DNA of 64,000 nucleotides from Antedon mediterranea. Taxonomy: Eukaryota; Echinodermata; Crinoidea; Comatulida; Antedonidae. Made by a program: the position numbers and the translations under genes. The stretch is from assembly GCF_964355755.1 (NCBI RefSeq), contig NC_092679.1, positions 16,174,932 through 16,238,931 on the forward strand, in the 5' to 3' direction. Of the stretch, positions 47,801 through 56,900 are shown piece after piece. Every line of letters begins with the position of its first letter. Position 1 is the stretch's first letter. The notes under the pieces are model-generated. The model was not told where the DNA came from and did not search any database. It saw only the letters and a list, made by a program, of their open reading frames with translations.

Positions 47801-50800
47801 AATCTTCAAAATTGTCTGGGAGTCTTCAGAATTGTCTGGAAGTCTTCAGAATTAATTAATTGTTGTCTTCTTCAAAATTTTCTGGGATTCAGAATTGTAT
47901 TTAGTCTTCAAATTTATTTGTCTTTTATCTCTCAGTGCCATTCAGGCATATTTATATATAATGACATAACATTTAGATTTAAAAAAAATTTTATTTATTT
48001 TTTCAGTTGAATCAGGAAGTTGAAGAAATTATAGAGGCTGCCCTTTACCAACGCATTCTAATCCCTTTAAAGGAAACAATTTATGCAAATTATCACTATG
48101 AATATAAGAAGTGAGTAAACCATGGTCGTTGCATAGTCAAATAATATTATATATCACCAATTAGTTGATACTTTTCATTTTATTGGAAGAATTATTGTCA
48201 CATGATAGTGTATGAGTAAACTGGTAAAAATATTTTTCCATTGAATTTTTTATTTAATACTGGTGAAAATGACTAAAACATGCAAATTTCACTTTTAGAA
48301 ATGGTTCAATTGCATTGATAGAAGACAAGATGGCGGTAGCAAGGTTACAGACAAAAGAGCAGTTGGGAATTAGTGTAAGTACTACATTCTAATAACTCTG
48401 AATTCTTAGGACAAAGAACAGGCCTCTCACTGCATGGTGTACTTTTTTTGCGAGTGAATTTGGGTCTGAGCTATAACATCGGCAAGGGTTCGAAGTTCAT
48501 CCCTCCACGGTTCTAGTAATAGAACAAGTGCGATGTATTAGCACACACACCCACTCATGACTAAGCCAGTCATTGATTGAAGGGTTTACCCAGTATAAAG
48601 AAATAATAGATAAATATGGATTTTTTGTTTACAGGCAAATGTTTTGCCACCGAACGAAGATCAAATGAAAATCATAAAAGAATGTTTTGGCAGTTTACGA
48701 AATGCGTACTCGCCTTACGATAAGATGGACCTAATCTTGAAAGCTGTGACACATATCTACGACTTTGTTGGTGATAACGAACATGGAAGAGCTGTGCAAT
48801 CGATGGGTGCTGATGGTAAGTCAGAGTAGTGGTGGGGATATAGCAAAAGCATCTATGATCATTTGAACTACATCACCATTTGTTGATTTTTCAAAACCTT
48901 GGGACCTGGTCTGTGACCACTCTAAGGCTCTGTTTACACTATAGATGTGATGTGCCAATATAATAAATAATAAAGGTGAGTCCCGTATTCATTCTGAACG
49001 TAGGGGGAATGAGCTGTTAGGAGCTCATTGTACTAAGCCTCAGCATTATGTGGTAGGGTGGCCAGTTCCTTTCCACGCCGCCTTTTTTCTCCCTAGTATT
49101 TTCAACCAGGTACTCATTTACAGCTGAGTGGACTGGGAGTTGTCGGGAATTGAACCCGGGTCTATCTGTATGACAGTCCTAACCACTCCAATATATGGAC
49201 ATGATTTTGTTGTCAAAGTAGTTTGATCCAGATACATATCTGTACAAACACTCTCTTTATTTCTCATGTTATAGATACAATAGTGTTATATGATCTTGGA
49301 GTAAAATCAGTGAAAAAAAACAACTGTGATTATAGATTGTCCAATCAGCAATAAATTAAATCTCAATAAAATTCTAGAAAGTAGGAAGTAAACAATATGT
49401 ATTTGTTTTTTCAGAATTTCTTCCCATGTTAATTTATACCTTAGTGCAATGTAACATTACAACTATAGAGATTGAGACAGATTATATATGGAGTCTGTTA
49501 GATTCAACTGCCTTTACAGGAGAACCAGCTTACTATTTAACAACATTAACAAGTGCAGGTATGTCAATCTGTTTACAACAATTAGATTTATTTCAATTTA
49601 GGTGGTCTAGATGACTGATCTATCCACCTCTTTTTGAATCCGCCTTAGTTTTGACTAAGCACTGAATCAGTCCTTTGTTTTTAAGGAGCGCGTTTGCTCT
49701 CCTCTGCGCTCTCTACCTAACTTTAAGGAAATCATGCTCCTTAAATCTCATCTCGCACCAAAAAGGGGATTTCCCGGTGAGTTTACTTTATCACCTCTAA
49801 GTATATCCAGTGTGGTGTCAGAGAAACGCCTCCTTTACATCAATCACATGAACAAGTCCCAACCAATTGTTTCTTTTATGGAATTGGGTAATGTTTGAAA
49901 AATCTCTAGGATTCTTTATTAGGAGAATTTGAGGAGAGCAAATTAGGGCTCTCCTTCTTTTTACTAAGGGATTACTGAATATTGACTTGACAACTTTATA
50001 TGTTTCAGTTCATGTTTTGAAGAATGTGGAGTTTGAAGATGTCATAGAAGAAGATGATAATAAAGACACAGATACACAGGATGATGTTGACCTAGAAGAT
50101 TTTAGTTTTACCCATCGTTCTTCCAGTGTCAGTGGTACCAAAGGATTTCTAGAGGTTTTTGTGACCGTGTCATCGGGAGAATTTCAAGAGAAAATGCTCC
50201 CTCTTTGGCCCGGAATGACTACTAAACAGATTTGTAAGCACTATAAAGGCTGCTACACACTAAGACGATAATTATCGACGATAACAATTTAAAACATACA
50301 TTTTTCATACACACATAAAAAAAGAAGAAATTATAAAAGTGTTCATACTATAAATAGAACTATATAATAATCAGAAGTACTTGATAAATCAATTTCATTT
50401 AACCCTAACCTTAACTTTTTTGTTCTTATAGGTCGTAACTTAACTCTGAAAAATCATATAGAAGAAAAGGAATGGGAAAATTTTGGACTCTTCAAATTAG
50501 AAAGAAATAAGGAAGGACAAGTCAAAAAAGGTAAGTATGAAATTTGGCATAAACCAATGCTAAAATAATTTACTTTTTTACTTGTAAATTGACACTCTTT
50601 AAGTAAAGCTATGAGCTCCTCAATTTCGTGGATAAAAAAAAAATCAAAAAAGTGGATACACAATTTCAAGTGATTTCCATGAGCATTTGTGAGCTGCTAT
50701 GTAAAATGTATACTATGAAAATAACACATTTTGTAGAAAGTTCAATTTTTTTATTGAATGCACAAAATGATTGTCTGTTATCTTAAAAACAGTGTTGATT

Positions 50801-51454
50801 CTGAGGATTGACAAATGCTTCAAATTTGGAAGATCTGTTTATATGTTGATTATGTTTCACAGTTGGCTCTGAAATTAAACTTCACTAAATAGTCATTTGC
50901 GAATTTCAGAAGTCCAAAGTTGGAAAGAATTATAAGGGGCGCTTTATACGCTAATGAGCAATTCAACGTTTTGTTGGCGCTTCAACTCCTAATAGTAAAC
51001 AATGGTTATGCCATGCAATTTCCACAAATAATAGAGGGCGCTATAATTAAATATAGGGTGCTATATAAGCTTAAATGAGCTATTAAAAATTTAATGGCGC
51101 ATCATCTCCTAATGGTAAACAGTGGTTATGCCAAGCAATTTCCAGGCAAAAGGAAAATGTCTCCTATTCAATATATGTCTTATTCACTTGCCCAGTGTTT
51201 CACTGATATTTCCCTGTTATAATTAACAATAACATAATAATAGTCCCTTTCACATTTATCTAATTGATATTTGCACAGAAACACTGCTTCATGATAATGA
51301 GTGTCCGCAAAGAGTTAAAGACGAGATGACCCATTCAGGAATTCTGTGCGACTTTGGCTTTAAGCACAAATACTACCGTGTTGATTGGCCGTTAAATACT
51401 AAATTAGCAGCTGAACTCAAATCTGATGAAAGTGAAGATGAATCAGAAGCGTAA
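29819..51454 (+). CDS. Ras and Rab interactor (RIN) family Rab5 exchange factor, 17 coding exons
   Basis: Exons: 29819-29914, 32051-32139, 35565-35705, 38835-38883, 42815-43090, 43443-43560, 44397-44555, 45346-46122, 46353-46473, 46743-46938, 48007-48110, 48299-48374, 48635-48815, 49415-49558, 50009-50233, 50432-50530, 51279-51454. All phases join (3027 nt, 1008 aa). The SH2 domain at about 195-300 has DIWYQP and the phosphotyrosine-binding arginine in SFIVRGS (R222). Residues 310-570 are a Ser-rich linker. The RIN-homology and VPS9 region is at about 600-850, with GADEFLPMLIYTLVQC and TGEPAYYLTTLTSA carrying the conserved Asp and Tyr of VPS9 exchange factors. A Ras-association domain is at about 885-990. 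Known RIN proteins couple active Ras and receptor tyrosine kinases to Rab5 activation on early endosomes; this role is inferred here. Which vertebrate RIN is closest cannot be told, as invertebrates usually have one. Confidence 0.93.
30895..31470 (+). repeat. Tandem repeat of about 160 bp in RIN intron 1, about 3.5 copies
   Basis: GATTAGCTGAATT recurs at 30998, 31163 and 31323, each followed by CACACAGTT or CACACGGTT, then TGTGCACATTCT and a GTGGGATA word. The copies have diverged with small indels. Confidence 0.75.
32673..33862. mobile_element. Terminal-inverted-repeat element, about 1190 bp, with an acidic frame
   Basis: The ends are TGTGACCTGCTACCACGAAA and its inverse (TTTCGTGGTAGCAGGTCACA). 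The inversion continues past GGCTGTAAACTCG, and another inner pair around AAAACTCATTTTG is visible. A clear target duplication was not found. The only sizeable frame is the minus-strand acidic 75-aa one at 33029-33256, with a CpG-containing upstream side. It lies in RIN intron 2. Confidence 0.75.
33029..33256 (-). CDS. Small acidic protein or transposon gene remnant, 75 aa
   Basis: The frame starts MEEPLDRRLKNVLNEARGL and is very rich in Asp and Glu towards the end (FSEDDEDNID). Composition is unlike a chance frame in AT-rich DNA, and it is placed inside an inverted-repeat element, so it may be the first part of a transposase or accessory gene whose rest was deleted. Acidic N-termini of this kind occur in several DNA transposase families, but no catalytic motif is present. 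Function is unknown. Confidence 0.35.
   Translation of the reverse strand: MEEPLDRRLKNVLNEARGLDLNDDYNQKLLDLIDEYFDERTMSDDVELTEEERADYNDDYDEEGLFSEDDEDNID
33870..35560. other. Remainder of RIN intron 2
   Basis: AT-rich. Frames at 34399-34614, 34863-35057 and 35114-35347 have no domain or splice support. A dyad built on TTGGCCAATCA and TGATTGGCCAA lies near 33986-34036. Nothing else was identified. Confidence 0.4.
35735..35963. mobile_element. MITE-like element of about 229 bp
   Basis: Imperfect inverted ends: CCGATTCTCGGTGCTATAT on the left and ATACAGCATTGAGAATCGGG on the right. The interior contains the inner palindrome CATCATATGTG...CACATATGATG. No target duplication is clear. It starts only 30 bases after RIN exon 3. 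Confidence 0.55.
36562..36999 (+). repeat. 18-bp minisatellite, about 24 copies
   Basis: Unit TTTAGATCATGCCTACAA, nearly perfect. Variant units are clustered: one with TGTCT, two with TTGG, two with TTCAG and the last four with CACGCC, which shows growth by local duplication. The period is six codons, so a frame (DHAYNL repeats) stays open, but the array lies inside RIN intron 3 and has no exon signals. Confidence 0.95.
37596..37882. mobile_element. MITE of about 287 bp with AAAGCCAATTTTCCACTAG ends
   Basis: The left end AAAGCCAATTTTCCACTAG pairs with CTAGTGGAAAATCGGCTTT on the right with one mismatch. Inside, a second inverted pair, ATCGAAAGCGTCA and TGACGCTTTCGAT, folds the centre. It is non-coding and of unknown superfamily. 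Confidence 0.7.
38668..38800. mobile_element. MITE of the AGCTCTGTCTACACTATCAA family, diverged copy
   Basis: The right end still reads TAGTTTGATAGTGTGAATAG, and the interior keeps CTATATGGACATGATGA and the CATATTTGGTCATATCAC word. The left end is badly eroded. It lies 34 bases before RIN exon 4. Confidence 0.5.
40735..41376 (-). pseudogene. Reverse transcriptase core fragment of the LINE
   Basis: Starts within the GPPKN motif and covers RT blocks through YADDTSFISDS. The catalytic pair of aspartates is present, but the frame ends soon after and the upstream half is displaced by the insertion, so it cannot give a full protein. Confidence 0.8.
41377..41802. mobile_element. 426-bp insertion inside the LINE with a 20-bp target duplication
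   Basis: The bases TTTTTTGGTGGACCTTTTTT occur at 41357-41376 and again at 41803-41822, and the LINE protein reads straight across if one copy and the insert are ignored. A 20-bp duplication is typical of LINE-mediated retroposition. The insert holds two close copies of GTTAACTTTTMAGCTGATCT (near 41461 and 41605) and a third partial (near 41743). It shows no frame, Pol III box or inverted ends. Confidence 0.75.
42240..42357. mobile_element. MITE of the AGCTCTGTCTACACTATCAA family, left half
   Basis: The left end AGCTCTGTCTACACTATCAA is intact and the interior ATATATGGACATGATGATGT matches the family. The right end is missing, replaced by a local repeat of CATATATGGGCACAT. It abuts the 5' end of the truncated LINE. 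Confidence 0.65.
43844..43935. repeat. Relative of the AAGGGGACA hairpin element
   Basis: The left arm AACCCCTATTAAGGGGACAC matches the element at 6293-6350. The right arm, TGTCCCCTGAATAGTTATT, is diverged. It lies in RIN intron 6. Confidence 0.5.
43935..44226 (-). mobile_element. tRNA-derived SINE, family 1 copy, diverged
   Basis: On the minus strand it shares CATAACATCGGTAAAGGGTT, a B box GGGTTCAAGGTTC, and the body (TCTAGTTCAAGTGCACTT, GTGTACTAG) with the copy at 20720-21050. The A-box end is eroded. It follows directly after the hairpin element. Confidence 0.65.
46965..47910 (+). repeat. Minisatellite of 20-21 bp in RIN intron 10, about 45 copies
   Basis: The left part is built on GAGTCTTCAGAATTGTCTCT (20 bp). 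The middle is built on GGGAGTCTTCTGAAATGTATT (21 bp) with TTTGG and TTCTTAAA variants, and the right part returns to GTCTTCAGAATTGTCTGGGA. The change of unit type shows two expansion events. An open frame over the middle is a by-product of the 21-bp period. Confidence 0.93.
48435..48617 (+). mobile_element. tRNA-derived SINE, family 1, 5'-truncated copy
   Basis: It carries CTATAACATCGGCAAGGGTT with B box GGTTCGAAGTTC and ends in an AT-rich tail (ATAAAGAAATAATAGATAAA) just before RIN exon 13. It is oriented with the gene, opposite to the two other copies. Confidence 0.6.
48922..49228. mobile_element. MITE of the AGCTCTGTCTACACTATCAA family split by a SINE
   Basis: Left part 48922-48962 (GGCTCTGTTTACACTATAGA, GATGTGATGTGCCAATA) and right part 49188-49228 (ATATATGGACATGAT, CAAAGTAGTTTGAT) rebuild the family once the SINE is set aside. 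It lies in RIN intron 13. Confidence 0.65.
48963..49187 (-). mobile_element. tRNA-derived SINE, family 2, nested in a MITE
   Basis: Read on the minus strand it begins GAGTGGTTAGGACTGTCATA, followed by B box GGGTTCAATTCCC (49145-49157), and ends in a TTATTATTTATTA tail. The 8-bp duplication CCAATATA flanks it (48955-48962 and 49188-49195), proving insertion into the MITE. The body word CCAGTCCACTCAGCTGTAAA is not shared with family 1. Confidence 0.82.
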
Positions 51455-51479
51455 TGTCAATGTAGATGTGACAGAAAAT

Positions 51480-52530
51480 TGTTGAAAGGCTTTAAATACA
51501 GAACACCAGAGTAAAACTAAAATGATCACAAGACTTTAATAGTGAAAATGAAGGAGCATCTGACTATTTTAAATGTCAGGTGTTTTTTATTATAACGATG
51601 GACAGGAATTTCATATCTTTTTTTACATACAAACCACCAGATTAATTCTAAATTGATGGCAGGACTCCAGAGTCTTCTGTTAATGGGAAAAATGAAAGAG
51701 TATCTGACTCTTTGAATGTCAGGTTGTTTTTTTTATAGCGATGGACAGGACTTTCACATTTTTTTACATACAAACCACCAGGTTAAGTGATGGCAGGACT
51801 CTACAGTCTTCTGTTAATCGTGAAAATGAAAGAGTATTTGAATTATTATATATCGATGGACAGGAATTTCTTTAATGTTTCTTTAAATTCAGAACACCAG
51901 AAATAATCTGTGATTCAAAGTTTTCTGAATAGGAGAATATCTCACTATCTTTGAGTTTCAGAATAGCAGTAATATTGTAAATGAGAGAGTATCTGACTGA
52001 TTTGATTGTCAGAGATTTTTTCAAGTCATGGACAGGATTCTGAAGTGCTTCTTTAAATACAGAACACCAGTGTTAACTGTGATGGCATCCTCTGTTAATA
52101 GTGAAAATGAGAGTATCTCACTAATTTAAGTGTTTGAGTCCTTTATAAAACTGATGAAAACACAATACTAGAGCATGTCAATTTAAAGTTCTTTAAAAAC
52201 AAGTGATGGAGAGGACTCCAAAGTCTATCTTAAATACAGAACACCAGAGTTTATGGCAGGACTCACAAGGAGTCTTCTAATAGTGAAAATAAGAGTATAT
52301 CAATGTAAGTCACAACAGTGATTGAGAGGACTCCGAAGTCTCTCTTAAATACAGGACCAGTGATGGCAAGACTCCAGATTCATCTGTCAATAGTATAGTG
52401 AACTTGAAAGAATCTCACTAATCATGTCGGAGTTCTTAAACAAGTTAAAGTCTTTCTTTAAATACAGAACATCAGAGTAAAACTAATGTGAAATCAATAT
52501 TCATTGATTCTTAGTTTAATAGTAAACATG
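51480..52530 (+). repeat. Irregular tandem repeat downstream of the RIN stop, about 8 copies
   Basis: Units of about 110-180 bp each contain GGACAGGA or GAGGACTCC, then TTTAAATACAGAACACCAG or a variant, then a GAAAATGAAAGAGTATCT-like word. The array starts about 25 bases after the stop codon, so it is likely within the 3' UTR. Copies are well diverged. Confidence 0.8.
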
Positions 52531-52828
52531 AGAATATCTCAGTCTGTGGTGACCGTGAAATTAAAGAAGATTTTCCAGGAAATGATCTCTTTTGCTGCTA
52601 AAAATGTCTATAGTGTTTATATTGCTCATCTTGAATTATATATTTAATAAGAATTTAAGTATATTATTTTGTGAAATGCTGGCGTTTCTTTATATTATTT
52701 TATTATATACAGTATATATATATTATTTGTACAAAATACTTACCAGGTGACTAATTATGTATAAAGAATTGTGCTCATTTTAAATATTTATAAACGAATA
52801 ATCCATCCAAATAAGATGAAAATGAACT

Positions 52829-52834
52829 AATAAA
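52829..52834 (+). terminator. Candidate polyadenylation signal of the RIN gene
   Basis: AATAAA about 1375 bases after the stop codon and only eight bases before the long inverted-repeat element begins. No earlier canonical hexamer was noticed after the tandem repeat. This is tentative. Confidence 0.35.
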
Positions 52835-52841
52835 CTTGATA

Positions 52842-55506
52842 GTCCAGTCAAAAATCACCCTCACCATGGTATAAGAACGTACCCTAATAAAATTTCATCC
52901 GTAGGTTCTATGTATATAGGTAATAACATTTCTTGATGTTGCGTCTTGCAAAACTTGGGATTTTACGAGAAAATTAGACTTTTATACCCAATTTATAACC
53001 GCCTCATGTCGTATTATTGTGTACAGCGAATTCGACGAAGCGTGACTAAAATTACGAGACGCCGTTAGCGCCCATTGAAAAATACATTAACAAAGCTAAA
53101 AACCTACAAAATTAATAGTTTATACAATAATTTAAATATAGTTTACAATAAATTGTATAATAAAATACATAACATATAAAGAAAACCCAAGTATAATCTC
53201 AAATATTTACAGATATGTGTTTAAAAATGTACAAATCAAAATGGCCTTCCATAAAATAAAGTGCGCCCTCACTCGTCATACTTTTATCGGACTTGTATGG
53301 ATGGTTATACTGTACAGTACAAGGCATTAATATATGAAACACGATGCGGTTTGTTAGTTATTGCCTCTGCAAGAGGCAGAATATTATATTTTCACAAATA
53401 TATTTCTAATTTTTATCATGGAAAAAAAGAATTGTATATATTTAAACACATTACAACCTCCAGTATACCATCATGATGGATTAAGTGTATATTTGTATAT
53501 CTGCTGAAGCGTAATGATCTACTAGTTTTGCTGGTTTTATTTTTAGACATTCTTTTTTTTTCACAGCATTACTTGCGTGGATATCACAATGCATTGCATA
53601 TTTTGAACTATCATTCGCGATTATGATCTTAATTAGTGTAAGAACCAATCATTTAAGGATAATCCATTTCGTGTAGGCCTATACGAAAGATACTAGGATA
53701 GGATAAGATAAGTAGCCCTACTTTCACTTTCCAACAATTATTAAGAGCGTATCAAAGGGGCTGGTTGGCATTCGTCTGAATCAACATTTATCATTTTTCC
53801 CTTTCACCCGCCGATGCCCCCACTGCCAATGGGTAGGAGGAGCCGGTTTGATCCTCTCTGAATCCGTCTGGCCTTCACATCGTACCGATGTGTGAAGTTT
53901 GAGCCAATAAACGTCATTCATGACGATTCTTTAAGTTCGAAGTCGTCTTCCAGAATTCAAAGCATTCTAAATTTAAAGTATTTTCCCGTTTTTCCACCGT
54001 TCACATTTCACTAAATAAAAGAAAGTGAGAATGTTGGAGTGTGATTCGCGAGAAACGACATACTGTATTACCCAATTCTTCCAATTTTTTTAAGACGTGA
54101 CGTATATTAAATACTTTCTAATATAAAGTGTTTTGGTTGAGAGTAGTCCTACAATTATTATTGGACATTTTATACACAAAAGCATGTCATAAACGATCGG
54201 TTCACCTCCACGGCCTGAAAGTTCTCACTTGGGACAAAAAAGTAAAGTCCAGAACAAAAGTTTTATATGCATTTATTTCAAATATTGTTATCCGCCGAGT
54301 CCGACGCATTTTAATGCATTTAAATAAAATTTAAAAAGCTTGGGAGAACACAGTAGTTTAATTTGTTGGCTTATTCAAATGCTTATAAATGACGTTTAAA
54401 AGATGTAGGCTATTTTTCCCAAAAGTGAAGATGAACATTAATTAATTAATTAAATGTAAAAGAATAACACAGTTATCCGTCAGAAGTCTTCGAACAGAAA
54501 GAACCTTCGGTGGCAGGATTACATTTTCTAAAACACGAAATTGTCTCACACATCATACGATATGGATGCCAATAAACAATTCAAAGAAAATTAAACAAAA
54601 CTAACAATCACAAGGATTCTTTGTTGCGGATAACCAATGAGAAAATATTTCAGAGTACTTTATTAATTTAAATCTTTATTATATCGTATACGCGAAATGG
54701 ACTGTCATTTAAAAATGATTCTTACTCAAATTAATATTGACTATAATCGCGAATAAACAAATGCATTGTGATATCCACGCAAGTAATGCTGTGAAAAAAA
54801 GAATGTCCAGAATATAACCAGATAACTAGAAGATCATTACGCTATAGCATATACAATACGGCGCTTCACTTAATCCATCATGATGGTAGACTGGAGGTTG
54901 TAATGTGTTTAAATATATACAATTCTTTTTTTCCATGATAAAAACTAGAAATATATTTGTGAAAATATAATATTCTGCCTCTTGCAGAGGCAATAACTAA
55001 CAAACCGCATCGGGTTTCGTATTATTAATGCCTTGTATAACCATCATCCATACAAGTCCGATAAAAGTATGACGAGTGAGGGCGCACTTTATTTTATGGA
55101 AGGCCATTTTGATTTGTACATTTTTAAACACATATCTGTAAATATTTGAGATTATACTTGAGTTTTCTTTATATGTTATGTATTTTATTATACAATTTAT
55201 TGTAAACTATATTTAAATTATTGTATAAACTATTAATTTTGTAGGTTTTTAGCTTTGTTAATGCATTTTTCAACGGGCGCAAACGGCGTCTCGTAATTTC
55301 AGTCACGCTTCGTCGCATTCGCTGTACACAATAATACGACATGAGGTAGTTATAAATTGGGTATAAAAGTCAAATTTTCTCGTAAAATCCCAAGTTTTGC
55401 AAGACGCAACATCTAGAAATGTTATTACCTATATACATAGAACCTACGGATGAAATTTTATTAGGGTACGTTCTTATACCATGGTGAGGGTGATTTTTGA
55501 CTGGAC
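52842..55506. mobile_element. Long inverted-repeat (foldback) element of 2665 bp
   Basis: The ends GTCCAGTCAAAAATCACCCT and its inverse are flanked by TA on both sides (52840-52841 and 55507-55508). The arms stay paired for roughly 770-800 bases (52842 to about 53640, and about 54735 to 55506) with a few percent mismatch and small indels. The centre, about 53650-54730, is unpaired and has no transposase. A TA duplication would fit a Tc1/mariner-type mover, but such long arms are unusual. Confidence 0.85.
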
Positions 55507-55645
55507 TATGATATTTTGCCACATTTTTAACATTTATGTAAAAGATCCAATCCATCATGTATTTATGATTATAAAAAAAGAAAATTGGAATACTAAAAAA
55601 AATGGAAGCTATAAATGAATTTTTTAGATCCATGATAATCCTTTT

Positions 55646-55972
55646 TACACTAGCAAACTTTTGTTTGCAAACTTTGATCCCCAGCTAACATAACCTTCTC
55701 AAGTTCTCTGAAAGTTTTGTTCCCACTAAGACACAAAGCAGGACGTAAGCAGAACGCTAGTAATTTGACCAATCTGAACACGTCCTTGCTTTGCGTCGTA
55801 GTGTGAACCAAGCTAGCTTAAACAGTTGTTTAGCGTCGTGATGTGGTTTCCCGATTAATCGTACGATCAAAACGGTACTGGGTATGATCAACTATCAACA
55901 TGATCATACCCAGTACCGTTTGATCGTACGATTAATCGGGAAACTATCTTACGACAAAAAGTTGCTAGTGTA
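55646..55972. mobile_element. MITE of about 327 bp with TACACTAGCAA ends and an internal hairpin
   Basis: The ends TACACTAGCAAACTTTT and AAAAGTTGCTAGTGTA are inverted. Inside, 55846-55890 and 55901-55944 form a hairpin of about 45 bp per arm with a single unpaired A and a 10-base loop (ACTATCAACA). Confidence 0.75.
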
Positions 55973-55979
55973 GACCAAA

Positions 55980-56900
55980 ACTGTCCACAAAGAAAATAAG
56001 TTAGGTTAAAGTTTTGATTAAAGATCAAATTAATTTCTTTATAATTGTAGATGGCTGAATTAAATTAATTGAATTTTCTCTCAATTAAATATATAAACAG
56101 AATATTCACTATAGAGAGAAGTTAGAATTAAATAGTCTAGTATTATGTTAGATAAAGCAAGCGAAGTATTACAATACAATAATGTTAATATTTAATAAAA
56201 CACTAATTTAATTACGAAACAATTAATTGTCAAGAACTAATTGGATTTTGGGGGTGGGGAATTAAGGGATATGGGGTGTTTATAAACATGCTTTGTTATT
56301 CTCATTCCATTGTTTTAATATGATTTAAAGTTGTACATTGTTTTTGTAATGTTAGTATTGGTGCAATGTTTAGATATATGACATTAGTACTTGATTATAT
56401 GAATTAACTTGAAAATATGTATTTAAAAATGTCATATTATTTTGTATAATACAATATGATCTTTTTTATTACATGCCTATTTATTTCATCTGTTGTAGTA
56501 TTTTGACGCGACGTGAGAAAAATAACTTACAATATAAAAAAAATAATATAATATGAGTAACATACCCATTAATCGTCCATAGCAATACCAAAGACTAGCT
56601 TCTAGCTAGATTTATTGGAACACTACACGCTCATATAATGATGTGTTAACACATCTGTGATCTTAGTTTTAAAACGGTTTTCAACTAATGAATTTATTTC
56701 GCGTGAATATAAAGTGTTCACTAATGCGCATGCGTAATAATATTTTGTGACATGGTAAAATTCGCAACCGATCACAACTCATTAATGTTCGATTCGTGCC
56801 AATGTATTTGTTAATGGAAAAGACATCACAGTCAAAAGTGGGCAGGTGAAACTGATTGTAAGGTTATTTATCTAAGAGCAGAGAAGGACAACCCTTATTC
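55980..56900. other. Intergenic AT-rich stretch
   Basis: No exon, RNA gene or repeat boundary could be supported. Confidence 0.45.

Noticed and set aside
49130-49190. Possible tRNA gene (B box GGGTTCAATTCCC)
   Set aside because: No foldable cloverleaf; it is the head of a SINE with an 8-bp target duplication.
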